64,000 bases of DNA from Dasania sp. GY-MA-18 (GCF_024734385.1 NZ_JANHAP010000014.1:1-64000); one strand, 5' to 3'. Counted from the stretch's first letter, positions 8,077 to 17,797 are shown. Numbers and translations are program-made. The notes: generated by a model not told the origin, from the letters alone.

Positions 8077-9612
8077 ATGAACTTTTCACTGGTATTTATG
8101 TATGCGCCGGTCATATTTAGGGAGCTTTGGGCTCATAAATTTGCCGCCTTTTTTTGTTTTGCCATCGTCGCTATAACTGTGTTGGCCGCCGGTATTTTTT
8201 GGCCGGTGTCGTATAAAACGGCCACTACAATTTATGCGGATAATCAAAATATTCTCAAGCCTTTATTGGCCGAGCAGGCGGCGGTTACCAAAGTGCAAGA
8301 TCAGGCGCGGGTGGTACAGGATGTTATCCACTCGCCGCGTATTCTTCGCGATGTAGTTGAGAATACACATGACATAGATTCTTTTGAGTCGGCAGCAGAT
8401 ATGGAGCGAGCAGTGGTTGAATTGCGCAACCGCCTAAAAATTACTCGCTTGGGTTCTAATTATATTAAGGTCAGCTATTCCGATAATACTGATGATGCTG
8501 CCTATAATACTTTAAATGCGGTAGTTGACCGCTTTATTAAAGATAGCTCCGATAATCGCCGCATAGAAAGTAAGGAAGCTTTTGTGTTTATAGATAGGCA
8601 GGTAAAGCAATATAAAGAGCAATTGTTGGCTGCTGAGGAGCGCCTGAAAGAGTTTAATTCCGACAATTTTGATGGTAGAGATTCCGACGTAGATTCGCGT
8701 ATATCCACTTTGCGCTCATCCATAGAGGAAATGAAAATCAATATTGATGAGGAGGCCTCTAGGGTCATGGCTCTGGAACAGCAGCTTAAGGAAGAGAATC
8801 GCTATAATGCCAAGCGTTATAAGGTAGATGAATACAGGGAGAGGCTCAAATCCATACAGGAGCATATAAATGTGCTGTTGTTAACTTATAAAGAAAACTA
8901 CCCCGATGTGGTGAGCCTAAGAGCGCAGGCGGAAGAAGTAAGAAAAAATATACGAGACGCCGAGCAAGAAAAGGTCTCGGGTGAAAGCGCGTCATCCGCA
9001 CCTCAGCGTCAAGGCGACTTAACAGTAAACCCGCTGTATGAGGAGTTACGCGGTAAGTTGGCTGAGTCTAAGGTGAGCTTAAATACTAAGGTTCGCCGGC
9101 TGGAGGCCACCAAAAAACTCTTGACCCAAGAATACGAGCGCCGTAAGCGCATAGCGTCCAGACAGGCAGAGCTGGCTGAGCTAACGCGAGATTATAATGT
9201 CACCAAAAAAATCTATGACGATATGTTAGAGCGTAAAGAAAAAGCGCGCCTATCGATGACTTTAAATGTTGAGGGGCAGGGCGTGAGTTATAAAATACAA
9301 GAGCCTGCAGAGTTTCCACTTAAGCCTAGCGGCTTACGGTTTTTACACTTTGTGCTATTAGGGCCAATACTCGGCTTCTTAGCTCCTGTAGCTATTGCTA
9401 TAGCTTATGTGTTGATGGATCAGCGTTTACGTTTTGCCAGTTTGGTCGAGGCATCAGTCAATGCACCTTTGTTGGCAGTAGTGCCGCATATCAAAACCCC
9501 TTTATACCAACGCCTGGCCCGCGCGGATATGGTGCTGTTATGTTTTATGGCTGCAGGGTTTATGGCGGCTTATGTGGGCTTAGCTTTTGCTCATAGGGCG
9601 GGGATGATTTAA
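8077..9612 (+). CDS. Polysaccharide chain-length determinant (Wzz/EpsF-like)
   Basis: This 511-aa inner-membrane polysaccharide co-polymerase has a transmembrane segment near residues 20-40, a long periplasmic coiled-coil region (about 150-390, rich in E/K/R heptads) and closing membrane helices near 425-445 and 485-505. PLKPSGLRFLHFVLLGPILG precedes the second membrane segment and is the proline-rich motif of Wzz proteins. It matches the XrtA-linked subfamily (TIGR03007). The stop overlaps the ATG of the next gene by one base, so the two are coupled, as Wzz and its partner ATPase usually are. Confidence 0.92.
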   Translation: MNFSLVFMYAPVIFRELWAHKFAAFFCFAIVAITVLAAGIFWPVSYKTATTIYADNQNILKPLLAEQAAVTKVQDQARVVQDVIHSPRILRDVVENTHDIDSFESAADMERAVVELRNRLKITRLGSNYIKVSYSDNTDDAAYNTLNAVVDRFIKDSSDNRRIESKEAFVFIDRQVKQYKEQLLAAEERLKEFNSDNFDGRDSDVDSRISTLRSSIEEMKINIDEEASRVMALEQQLKEENRYNAKRYKVDEYRERLKSIQEHINVLLLTYKENYPDVVSLRAQAEEVRKNIRDAEQEKVSGESASSAPQRQGDLTVNPLYEELRGKLAESKVSLNTKVRRLEATKKLLTQEYERRKRIASRQAELAELTRDYNVTKKIYDDMLERKEKARLSMTLNVEGQGVSYKIQEPAEFPLKPSGLRFLHFVLLGPILGFLAPVAIAIAYVLMDQRLRFASLVEASVNAPLLAVVPHIKTPLYQRLARADMVLLCFMAAGFMAAYVGLAFAHRAGMI

Positions 9613-10391
9613 TGACTGATGTAAAAAATGAGTTAAACAATGAGGCAGAAATTAAACAACGCCTGCACGAGCTGGCCTTGGCTAAAAAAACTGCTGCCGC
9701 TAAATCTAGCCGTGTGCAAATTAAGGCTATGGCTGAGGTGCATGAACTGTCAACTGACGAGTTAGATAGCTTAAAAATATTGCATGCCGGCATGCAAAAT
9801 CGGCAGGTGCTTAATGCTTTTAGAGAGCTGCGAGTTAAGTTGTTGCAAAAATCTAAAGGTGAAAACTTCATCTGTTTGGTGAGTTCGCTGTGTGAACGTG
9901 GTGGGGGGGGCTCTTATGTGGCGACTAATTTAGCTGCGGCGTTTGCACTAGATAAAACCAAAACCTCAGTGTTGGTGGACTGTGATTTATACGCCCCCAG
10001 TATAGACACTATGCTCAACATTGATGCCAGCCACGGTATTACCGATTACTTGGATGACGATGAGTTGGATGTGCAAGACATAATCTACGCATCAGGGGTG
10101 CCGCGCATGCGTGTGGTGCCTATAGGCAGTAATAGGGAGCGTGGCGCCGAACATTTTTCATCTGAGCGCATGAGTGAGTTTATTGCGGCAATGAAAGCTC
10201 GTTATTCCGATCGCTTTATAGTCATAGACGCTCCTCCCATACTTAATAGCGCGGAAACCAGAATACTGGCAGATTTGTGTGACATGGCGGTGTTAGTACT
10301 GCCCTATGGTAAAACCACTATGGAGCAAGTGCAGGCGGGCGTGGATGTGGTTGATAAATCTAAGTTAGCGGGCATTGTTTTTAATAATTAA
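9612..10391 (+). CDS. BY-kinase-like ATPase with degenerate Walker A (EpsG/CapB-like)
   Basis: The 259-aa cytoplasmic partner of the Wzz protein resembles the exosortase-A tyrosine autokinases (TIGR03018). Walker A' (VLVDCDLYAPS near 120) and Walker B (RFIVIDAPP near 195) are intact. The P-loop is CERGGGGS where GEGKT or GSGKS is expected, so the catalytic lysine is absent. The C-terminus stops at GIVFNN with no tyrosine cluster to phosphorylate. It is probably a non-catalytic scaffold or regulator of the co-polymerase; a replacement lysine elsewhere cannot be excluded. Confidence 0.82.
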   Translation: MTDVKNELNNEAEIKQRLHELALAKKTAAAKSSRVQIKAMAEVHELSTDELDSLKILHAGMQNRQVLNAFRELRVKLLQKSKGENFICLVSSLCERGGGGSYVATNLAAAFALDKTKTSVLVDCDLYAPSIDTMLNIDASHGITDYLDDDELDVQDIIYASGVPRMRVVPIGSNRERGAEHFSSERMSEFIAAMKARYSDRFIVIDAPPILNSAETRILADLCDMAVLVLPYGKTTMEQVQAGVDVVDKSKLAGIVFNN

Positions 10392-10408
10392 AAAATAATA
10401 AGGCTAGA

Positions 10409-11815
10409 GTGTGTCTCATCATGTGCAATAAAAAATATTTGGCGGCATGGCTGATCGGTGTAAATTCAGTGATGGTGTGCGCGCAGAGCCAGGAAACTTC
10501 CTCGTTGCTGGATGGGTTGTCGCAAGAGGCGAAAGACGGCGGCTCGATCAGTTTGTTTGCCGATGCACGTTACACAGATAACGTTGCCAAAAAAGATACG
10601 GATAAACAGACGGACCTTATACAAACTTATGGGGTAGATTTAAGTTACCTAAAAAACACCCGTGCGGTAAACGCCAAGGCAAATTATCGCTTAAAAAATA
10701 CCGGCTATAGAGACAGCAGCTTTAGTGATGAGGTCTGGCTGTCAGGGGCGTCGCAATTAATTATCTCAACGACGCCTGAGCGTTATTCTTGGTTTGCCCG
10801 GCATCAACAATCAGCTAGGCAAGTAAATTTTTTGCAAGCCGATACCCCTGATAATAGAGATGAACGTTCCACCTTTATCACCGGCCCAGATGTTAATTTG
10901 CAGATTAGCCCAGTGGATACCTTGTCGTTGCAGGCGCGTAGCATTAGTACGCGTTTTGATAAGTCCACGGATAATGACTCCGACCGTAATACTGGCTCTA
11001 TACGTTTAAGTCACAGCCTTAATTCGCAGCATAAAATTGCCTTAGTGGGCAGTTATAGTGATGTGGATTTTGAGTTGGCGCAAAATGATTATAGAAACAA
11101 GACCATTGGCATAGAACTGTCGGGGGTATACCGCAGCAGCTTTTACCAATTGAGCGCGGGTAACTCTAGTTTAGAGCGCCGCAATGGTCTAGAAACCGAT
11201 GATGGCTATTTACGCGCATTGCTCAGCCTTAATCAAGATAACGGTCAATGGTTGCTTTCTTATAGTCGTGAAATTACTGACTCTAGTATAGGGCTTAGCC
11301 TAAGCACCTTAGGTGACGCTAATCCATTTAATAACACGCAAGGTGTTACAGGGGAAGATTTAGACGGCGACTTAGATTTGGATGGCGGCGCAGGCGATGG
11401 CGATTTTCGTATTTCAGATGTTATTTACAGAACCCGTATGCAAGCCTCCTATACGCGCAAGGTGCCCAATAGCCGTGTAGGCATGTCGCTGAGGGTGCTA
11501 CAAAATGAAAACGATTATGAGCAGTTATTAGCCGACACCCGCTCGCTAAGTGGCGTGATGAACTTACACTACGACATGGCAGAAAACTTGAGGTGGTTTT
11601 TAAATCTTGAATACCGCCGCACCGATTTTATTGATACCCCGGGTATAGGTGAAGATGAGATCGAGCAAACAAAACTAGGCTTTCATTATGATGTGGGGGA
11701 GGCACTGCGAATATCCTTCGATATAAATTATGAGACTAGGGATAATCAATATATTAGCAGTCGCGAGTATGATGCCTTTGGCTCAACGCTATATCTGAAT
11801 TATCGTTGGCGATAG
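10409..11815 (+). CDS. Outer-membrane beta-barrel protein of XrtA/PEP-CTERM system
   Basis: This 468-aa protein has an N-terminal signal sequence ending near VMVCAQS, then alternating beta-strand segments to an aromatic C-terminus (LYLNYRWR), as in outer-membrane barrels. Its content (DARYTDNVAKK, repeated S/Y/R-rich strands) matches the family named TIGR03016, found in exosortase A loci between the kinase and exosortase genes. It probably forms the outer-membrane conduit for the polysaccharide. A GTG at 10409 has AAGG five bases upstream; an ATG at 10421 is the alternative and gives a more ordinary signal peptide start. Confidence 0.85.
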   Translation: MCLIMCNKKYLAAWLIGVNSVMVCAQSQETSSLLDGLSQEAKDGGSISLFADARYTDNVAKKDTDKQTDLIQTYGVDLSYLKNTRAVNAKANYRLKNTGYRDSSFSDEVWLSGASQLIISTTPERYSWFARHQQSARQVNFLQADTPDNRDERSTFITGPDVNLQISPVDTLSLQARSISTRFDKSTDNDSDRNTGSIRLSHSLNSQHKIALVGSYSDVDFELAQNDYRNKTIGIELSGVYRSSFYQLSAGNSSLERRNGLETDDGYLRALLSLNQDNGQWLLSYSREITDSSIGLSLSTLGDANPFNNTQGVTGEDLDGDLDLDGGAGDGDFRISDVIYRTRMQASYTRKVPNSRVGMSLRVLQNENDYEQLLADTRSLSGVMNLHYDMAENLRWFLNLEYRRTDFIDTPGIGEDEIEQTKLGFHYDVGEALRISFDINYETRDNQYISSREYDAFGSTLYLNYRWR

Positions 11816-11863
11816 CCTGAGTGACAATATTTGTATATTTAATGATTAAATAATGAGATAAAA

Positions 11864-13444
11864 ATGGATCGTTTCTTAGTTGGGCCTAACAAAATCATTA
11901 CTAAAATTGGGCCTGCTGGTTTATTAGTAGGTGTTATTTTCCTATGGTTATCGGCGTTTTACCTAGATATATATTCTGCGATAAACGTATGGTCAATAAA
12001 TCAGACGTATAACCATTGTTTTTTTGTTTTGCCAGGTGCTTTGTATCTGATTTGGCGGCAGAGATCTGAGTGGGTTAAATTGCCTGTCACCCCTGCTTAT
12101 AATGTTTTGTTTTTGTTGGCTCCCGTTTTGATGCTGGGGTTGCTAGGTAAGGCCGGAGAAGTTCAATTATTTTCACATATCGCGGCATTTTCTAGCTTTT
12201 CTTTGCTGCTTATTCTTTTTTTAGGCTGGCGTATATCTGCAGTTATTCGCTTTCCTCTAGTGTTTATATTGTTTGCTGTGCCAGTTGGAGCAGAGTTAGT
12301 GCCTTTGTTTCAGGAAATGACAGCAGATATTGCTTTATGGTGTTTGGGGTTTACTAATGTTCCGGTTTATCGTGAGGGCTTGTATATAAATATTCCGGCA
12401 GGGCGTTTTGTAGTGGCGGAGGCGTGTTCGGGAGTTCAATTCTTTATAGCCTGCCTAGCGTTTAGCGCTATTTATGCCCACTTTAGCTTCACTTTAGTTA
12501 GGCTTAAAGTATTTTTTATGTTGTTAGCTATTGTCCTGCCAATCCTAGCCAATGGGGTGAGAGTATTTTTGACAGTGCTTGTGGGTCAGTATTTTGGCAT
12601 GGAGTATGCGGACGGTGTTGATCATTTGGTATTTGGTTGGGTCTTCTTTTCTTTTATCTTGCTGTTGTTAATACTGTGTGGTGAGTGTGTGCAGTTGGCC
12701 GATATTAAGTCTAATCAAGAGCCAGCTAAAGTGACTCGCGCTGATCTTATGTCATGGTGGCAGCAAGGACGATGGGGCGGGGCATTTGTTGTCATATTAC
12801 TCCTGATGGTGGCCTATATAGGATTGAAGGAGCTACAAGCGAGTAATAAGCCGCTGCCTGCTAAAATTAATGTGGAACTACTGCCAGCTCATAGTGACAC
12901 TAGCCATTATAAAGGAGGCTGGAGGCCATATTTTTCGAAGTCATCGGACTCTAAATTAATCAGGCTTATTGACAGACCTTTGGCGGGTGGGTCAGTAGAG
13001 TTGTTTATCGCCTGGTATAAGGATAATCAGTCTGGTGCTGAGTTGGTGTCTAACTCCCATCGTATTTTTGATCTTGATAAGTGGAGTGTTATCAGTCAAG
13101 GATATTCGAGTATAGTTATCGATGATCAGGCTACAAGTGTTAACAAAGTGTTGATTACAAATCCTGAGGGAGAAAAGCGAATCGTTTTATATTGGTATGA
13201 ATTGGAGAATACTCGATCTGCTCATCGACTATTTGTCAAATTGCATCAAGCGTTAAATAGGATGGTTGGAGTTACTGATGCCGGAGCAGTTATAGCGTAC
13301 TCATCAGTTTTCAACGGTAAGCCAGATGGGGTTGCGGCAGAATTGGGCCAATACATACCAGAACAATTCTCTAATGTAAGGTCTGCACTGCCTTTTGAAG
13401 TATCAGTTGATAATGAAAAAGGTAGATTTAAAAATGACCATTAA
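11864..13444 (+). CDS. xrtA: Exosortase A fused to EpsI domain
   Basis: This multi-pass inner-membrane cysteine transpeptidase cleaves and transfers PEP-CTERM proteins. The exosortase domain (about 1-285, eight or so membrane segments) holds the catalytic triad: Cys188 in AEACSG, Arg233 in ANGVRV and His254 in DGVDHLVFGW. After a membrane segment near 305-320 comes a periplasmic EpsI domain (about 330-520) with GGSVELFIAWYKDNQ. This fusion is the usual arrangement for XrtA. It lies between the outer-membrane protein and the deacetylase, the standard order. The only likely substrate gene visible is at 38431-39198, about 25 kb away on the other strand. Confidence 0.95.
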   Translation: MDRFLVGPNKIITKIGPAGLLVGVIFLWLSAFYLDIYSAINVWSINQTYNHCFFVLPGALYLIWRQRSEWVKLPVTPAYNVLFLLAPVLMLGLLGKAGEVQLFSHIAAFSSFSLLLILFLGWRISAVIRFPLVFILFAVPVGAELVPLFQEMTADIALWCLGFTNVPVYREGLYINIPAGRFVVAEACSGVQFFIACLAFSAIYAHFSFTLVRLKVFFMLLAIVLPILANGVRVFLTVLVGQYFGMEYADGVDHLVFGWVFFSFILLLLILCGECVQLADIKSNQEPAKVTRADLMSWWQQGRWGGAFVVILLLMVAYIGLKELQASNKPLPAKINVELLPAHSDTSHYKGGWRPYFSKSSDSKLIRLIDRPLAGGSVELFIAWYKDNQSGAELVSNSHRIFDLDKWSVISQGYSSIVIDDQATSVNKVLITNPEGEKRIVLYWYELENTRSAHRLFVKLHQALNRMVGVTDAGAVIAYSSVFNGKPDGVAAELGQYIPEQFSNVRSALPFEVSVDNEKGRFKNDH

Positions 13445-14261
13445 AAACGCATTCACCGTCGATGTGGAAGACTACTTTCAAGTCTCCGCCTTTGCCGACA
13501 CTGTTGCTGTAAGCGATTGGGAAAAAAAAGAGATGCGCGTAGAAGCCAGTATGAATAGGCTGCTGGCTTTATTGGATAAGCACCATGTTAAAGCAACGTT
13601 TTTTACGTTGGGGTGGGTGGCCGAACGCTATCCTCAGTTGATAAAAAACTTGGCCCAGCAAGGTCATGAAATTGCCAGTCACGGTTATTGGCATCAGCGG
13701 GCTACTGGGCAAACCACTGCCCAGTTTAAAGAAGATGTAGGCTCTGCTAGAAAACTGTTGCAGGATCTTACCGGTTGCGATGTTCACGGCTACAGGGCAC
13801 CCAGCTTTTCCATTGATAGAACTAATGAGTGGGCTTACGATGTGCTTTTGGAAGAAGGCTATCAGTATAGCTCTAGTATTTACCCGGTTAGCCATGATCA
13901 CTATGGTGTGCCAGATGCGCCACGGTTTAAATATAAAACCGAACAAGGTTTGTGGGAAGTGCCATTAAGCACCTTGGTTATGAATAATAAAAACATACCC
14001 ATCTCTGGTGGTGGCTATTTTAGGTTATACCCTTACCGAGTAACATCTTGGGCGATAAAGCGTTTCCATGATAAAGATGCGCAGCCTTATATTTTTTATA
14101 TGCATCCTTGGGAGATCGATCCCGGGCAGCCTAGGCAGCAAGGCTTATCGTTTAAATCCAAGTTTAGGCATTATTTAAACTTGGGGCGAGTAGAATCGCG
14201 TTTAGATAAAATGCTACAAGAATTCAAATGGTCCACAATGGCCGACAGCTTGGATTTATAA
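13434..14261 (+). CDS. XrtA-system polysaccharide deacetylase
   Basis: This 275-aa enzyme (NodB/CE4 fold) would N-deacetylate amino sugars in the nascent polymer. It shows TVDVEDYFQVSAF (first Asp motif), ATFFTLGWVAERYP, the metal motif EIASHGYWHQ (HxxxH), GYRAPSFSI and a C-terminal YMHPWEIDPGQPR typical of the exosortase-A-associated group with a DUF3473 tail (TIGR03006). The open frame reaches further upstream, but MTIKNAFTVDVEDYF is the family start, with AAAGG about 10 bases before it. It overlaps the exosortase stop by 11 bp. Confidence 0.93.
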   Translation: MTIKNAFTVDVEDYFQVSAFADTVAVSDWEKKEMRVEASMNRLLALLDKHHVKATFFTLGWVAERYPQLIKNLAQQGHEIASHGYWHQRATGQTTAQFKEDVGSARKLLQDLTGCDVHGYRAPSFSIDRTNEWAYDVLLEEGYQYSSSIYPVSHDHYGVPDAPRFKYKTEQGLWEVPLSTLVMNNKNIPISGGGYFRLYPYRVTSWAIKRFHDKDAQPYIFYMHPWEIDPGQPRQQGLSFKSKFRHYLNLGRVESRLDKMLQEFKWSTMADSLDL

Positions 14262-14297
14262 AGCTGTAACTAGGCCATTGATGCAGAGATCATTCCT

Positions 14298-15314
14298 ATG
14301 GATAAGAATAAGAGCCTCGCTATGTTTTCAGTTAATCAGCCTATCGCATTGCCTGCTGAACAGCCGCCGCAGTTGATTGTAGTGATTGATACCGAAGAGG
14401 AGTTTGACTGGGGGGCAGGCCCCGACCGTAGTAAAACATCAGTATCAGCTATGCAGCATATAGATAGAGTGCAAAATATTTTTGATCAATATGGCATAGT
14501 GCCCTGCTATGTGGTGGATTATCCCGTAGTTAGTCAAGCACAAGGTGTGGCATTGTTACGGCAGTACCATAGTGAAGGGCGCTGTGAAATTGGTGCGCAC
14601 TTACACCCATGGGTTACGCCTCCTTATGATGAGGAGGTCTCCGCTTTTAACTCCTATGCCGGTAATTTACCCGCAGAGCTGGAGCGGAAAAAATTGCAAG
14701 CTATGGTCGATAAAATTACCGAAGTTTTTGCTAAGCGCCCCACAATCTACAAGGCAGGCCGCTATGGTCTGGGCTCAAATTCAAGCGCTATTATGGAGCA
14801 GCTGGGTTTTGAAGTAGATGTGTCGGTGTGTCCACCTGTTGATTATCGCGCCGATGGTGGGCCGGATTATAGTCGCGCTCATGCTCAACCATTTTGGTTT
14901 GGTAGTGATAATGGCTTGTTGGAGTTGCCGGTTACTGGCGCGTTTGTTGGTTGGGCTGGTGCTTTGCAGCGCCCGCTATATAACATGGCGGGTAAACTGC
15001 AAAAATTTAAAGCTAAAGGCATATTGTCACGTTTATCTGCTGTGGATAGGCTGATGTTGTCTCCTGAAGGGTTTAGCAGTCAAGAGCACATAAAATTAAC
15101 CGAATACTTACTAAAGCGTGGGGTGCGTACTTTTACTTGGAGTTTTCACAGCACCAGTGTTAAACCAGGCATGGCACCTTATGTAAAAACAGAGCAAGAT
15201 TTAGCAGAATTTTTAGATTCATTTAGACGTTATTTTGATTATTTTTTTACACAATTAAAAGGCGAGGCAACGACGCCTAGCTTATTAAAACAAAAATTGG
15301 AGAGTTACAGATGA
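14298..15314 (+). CDS. Second polysaccharide-deacetylase-fold protein (WalW-like)
   Basis: This 338-aa protein begins its domain with LIVVIDTEEEFDWGAG near residue 28. GRCEIGAHLHPWVTPP (putative metal His motif HLH) follows near 98, then KAGRYGLGSNSSAIMEQLGFEVDVSV. This is the WalW-like branch of the NodB superfamily seen in LPS and EPS clusters, distinct from the preceding deacetylase. Substrate is unknown. There is no signal peptide, so it probably acts on the cytoplasmic face. Its stop overlaps the next start as ATGA (15311-15314). Confidence 0.82.
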   Translation: MDKNKSLAMFSVNQPIALPAEQPPQLIVVIDTEEEFDWGAGPDRSKTSVSAMQHIDRVQNIFDQYGIVPCYVVDYPVVSQAQGVALLRQYHSEGRCEIGAHLHPWVTPPYDEEVSAFNSYAGNLPAELERKKLQAMVDKITEVFAKRPTIYKAGRYGLGSNSSAIMEQLGFEVDVSVCPPVDYRADGGPDYSRAHAQPFWFGSDNGLLELPVTGAFVGWAGALQRPLYNMAGKLQKFKAKGILSRLSAVDRLMLSPEGFSSQEHIKLTEYLLKRGVRTFTWSFHSTSVKPGMAPYVKTEQDLAEFLDSFRRYFDYFFTQLKGEATTPSLLKQKLESYR

Positions 15315-17140
15315 AGGTTTTGGGGCTATCACCATTAGATAAAGACGCTACCGTATCCATCGTTGAGGACGGCGTTATTATCTATGCCGCTGGGGAAGAG
15401 CGTTTTTCTCGCGTAAAACAGCAAGATGGCTTCCCCTACGAAGCTATTCAAAAAGCTCTAGATTATACCGGCACCAAAATTGAAGATATTGATGTGGTGT
15501 CCTACCCCTTTATGCCTTGGGAAAAAGAGCAGGAGCTGTTTACAGCCAATATGCAGGTAGAGCAAGACTTTATAGCTAACTTTAAAGGTAATGGTTTAGC
15601 GACACAGGTTAAAGCAGCGAAAAAAAATATACCCCAGCGCACCGAGGGTGTGCATGGTTTGAAAGATCCTAATGAGAAAATGGACAAGGGTTTATTAAAG
15701 CGCGCTTATTTTCGCTTGGCAGGAGCCACTCCAGCTTTTTCTAAACTGGCGGCTAAAAAAGCTTCTCAGCGGTGGTCTGATAATGCATTAGCGTCATTTA
15801 AACAGTGGCAGCAAGAGTTAGATAAGGGGCTAAAAAGCTTAGGGCTTGAGGGGAAGCTAAAACGCATAGATCACCACCTTAGTCATGCGGCTAATAGTTT
15901 TTATGCGAGTGGTTATGAAAAAGCATTGTGCATTACCTTAGATGGTTATGGTACTGGCCTTGCAGGATCGATAAGCATAGGTAGCGAAGGAAAAATAAAG
16001 CGTATCCACGGCGTTAAGTTTCCTTACTCATTAGGGAGCTTCTATGAGCAGGTTACCTCCTGTCTAGGTTTTAAGCCTAGCCGCCACGAAGGCAAAATTG
16101 TAGGGCTGGCTTCTTATGGCGACCCCGAAATCTTGTCTGATATTTTATTAAGCCGTTTTATACAACAAGACGGTGATATTAAAATGTACGAAGCGAATAA
16201 TGTTTACTTTTCGCGTTATCTCGCTGCCCATTTCCCAAAAATCGATGTGGCCGCCGCCTACCAAAAAGTATTAGAAGTAGTAGCAACTAACTTTGTACAG
16301 CATTGGGTAGAAGAAACAGGTATCGATACCGTGGTGCTTTCGGGCGGGGTTACAGCCAATGTAAAATTAAATCAGCGTATCTTTGAAATTGAGGGGGTTA
16401 AACAAATGTTTGTTTACCCCAATATGGGGGATGGTGGCTGCGGCACCGGGGCAGCCCTGTATCACTCTTGGCCGGGTGGTGTTAAGCCCAGTATTAGCAA
16501 TGCTTATTTTGGCCCTGACTTTACTGAACAAGAAATTATAGCCGAGCTGGAAAAAGCGAACTTAAGCTATACGCGCCCCGATAACTTAGCAGCAGAAGTG
16601 GCAGCCCATATCCACGGTGGCGCGGTAGTGGCGCGCTTTGATGGTCGTATGGAATACGGCCCTAGGGCCTTAGGTAACCGTACGATTATGTATCACGCTC
16701 GCGAGCCAGAGGTAAATCAGTGGTTAAATAAGCGTTTAGGCAGAACAGAGTTTATGCCTTTTGCACCGGTCACCTTGTATGAGGCCAGAAAGCGTTACTA
16801 TCACAATATAAAAGGTGCAGAACATACTGCTGAGTTTATGACAGTCACCTTTGATTGTACTGATGAGATGAAACGTGATTGCCCAGCCGCTGTGCATGTA
16901 GATGGCACCGCTAGGCCGCAGTTAATTAAGCGCGAGGTAAACCCTGGCTACTACGATATTATTAAAGAGTATGAAAAGCTAAGCGGTATCTCTAGTTTGA
17001 TTAATACCAGTTTTAATATGCATGAAGAGCCCATAGTCTGCAGCCCCTATGATGCAGTAAGAGCCTTTTTGTTGGGTAATTTAGATTGGCTGGCTATAGG
17101 GCCGTTTTTGGTAAAGCATCCTGAGTCTAAAGCTGTTTAA
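15311..17140 (+). CDS. O-carbamoyltransferase (NodU/CmcH family)
   Basis: This 609-aa enzyme moves a carbamoyl group from carbamoyl phosphate, via carbamoyl-AMP, to a sugar hydroxyl. The N-terminal kinase-like domain shows MKVLGLSPLDKDATVSIVED, HHLSHAANSFYASG (metal His cluster near 193) and LDGYGTG; HEGKIVGLASYG is near 260 and VVLSGGVTANVKLN near 345. The C-terminal YrdC-like domain has RMEYGPRALGNRTI near 447 and INTSFNMHEEPIV. Length and motifs agree with TobZ/NodU proteins. It should decorate the exopolysaccharide, coupled by ATGA overlap to the preceding deacetylase-like gene. Confidence 0.93.
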   Translation: MKVLGLSPLDKDATVSIVEDGVIIYAAGEERFSRVKQQDGFPYEAIQKALDYTGTKIEDIDVVSYPFMPWEKEQELFTANMQVEQDFIANFKGNGLATQVKAAKKNIPQRTEGVHGLKDPNEKMDKGLLKRAYFRLAGATPAFSKLAAKKASQRWSDNALASFKQWQQELDKGLKSLGLEGKLKRIDHHLSHAANSFYASGYEKALCITLDGYGTGLAGSISIGSEGKIKRIHGVKFPYSLGSFYEQVTSCLGFKPSRHEGKIVGLASYGDPEILSDILLSRFIQQDGDIKMYEANNVYFSRYLAAHFPKIDVAAAYQKVLEVVATNFVQHWVEETGIDTVVLSGGVTANVKLNQRIFEIEGVKQMFVYPNMGDGGCGTGAALYHSWPGGVKPSISNAYFGPDFTEQEIIAELEKANLSYTRPDNLAAEVAAHIHGGAVVARFDGRMEYGPRALGNRTIMYHAREPEVNQWLNKRLGRTEFMPFAPVTLYEARKRYYHNIKGAEHTAEFMTVTFDCTDEMKRDCPAAVHVDGTARPQLIKREVNPGYYDIIKEYEKLSGISSLINTSFNMHEEPIVCSPYDAVRAFLLGNLDWLAIGPFLVKHPESKAV

Positions 17141-17170
17141 ATTTTTTAATATTTAACTGTGGCAAGTAAA

Positions 17171-17752
17171 ATGCTTAAAAGAATAATCAATCTAATGTTT
17201 TTTTTGGTGGTAATTCCTTTGCTTGCCTTATTCGTTTTATTGGGCTTAGTTTTTAATAAAAAAAGCTTGTTTATAGGGTTTTCTCAGTTTTTAAGCTTAA
17301 TACCTGGTAAGTTTGGGAGCTATCTTAGAAAGGCTTTTTATAGAGTTGTAATAAAAAGCTGCGGTGAAAGCTGTGTTATTGGTTTTGCTACTCTGCTTTC
17401 AGATGCTGATATTGTAATAGAAGAGGGCGTTTATATTGGTCCACAGTGCAATATAGGTAAAAGTCACATTGCGAAAAATTGCCTGCTAGGTAGCGGTGTC
17501 CACATATTAAGTGGTAAATCTCAGCATGATTTCTCTAGATTGGATGTCCCTATACAGCAGCAGGGTGGCAGCTATCAAAAGGTTTTCATCGGTGAAGATA
17601 GTTGGATAGGAAATGGCGCCATTGTCATGGCTAATATAGGTAGGCAATGTGTCGTTGCTGCAGGAGCGGTTGTTGTTAATGATGTTGCAGACTTTTCAGT
17701 TGTTGCTGGGAACCCAGCAAAGCTTATTAAGCTGCGTACCGAGAACTGCTAG
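17171..17752 (+). CDS. Hexapeptide-repeat O-acetyltransferase
   Basis: This 193-aa left-handed beta-helix acyltransferase has a hydrophobic N-terminal segment (about 6-28) that may anchor it. Hexapeptide turns (DIVIEEGVYIGPQCNIG, AKNCLLGSGVHIL) follow, then FIGEDSWIGNGAIVMANIG and a closing GNPAKLIK. This is the WcaF/CysE-type layout of sugar O-acetyltransferases using acetyl-CoA. An in-frame GTG lies 12 bases earlier (17159); I take the ATG though neither has a clear ribosome site. AT content rises from here on. Confidence 0.83.
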   Translation: MLKRIINLMFFLVVIPLLALFVLLGLVFNKKSLFIGFSQFLSLIPGKFGSYLRKAFYRVVIKSCGESCVIGFATLLSDADIVIEEGVYIGPQCNIGKSHIAKNCLLGSGVHILSGKSQHDFSRLDVPIQQQGGSYQKVFIGEDSWIGNGAIVMANIGRQCVVAAGAVVVNDVADFSVVAGNPAKLIKLRTENC

Positions 17753-17797
17753 TAAAAATATCATTCTATAGTTTTCAGGTATTGGTGGCCAAAGATA

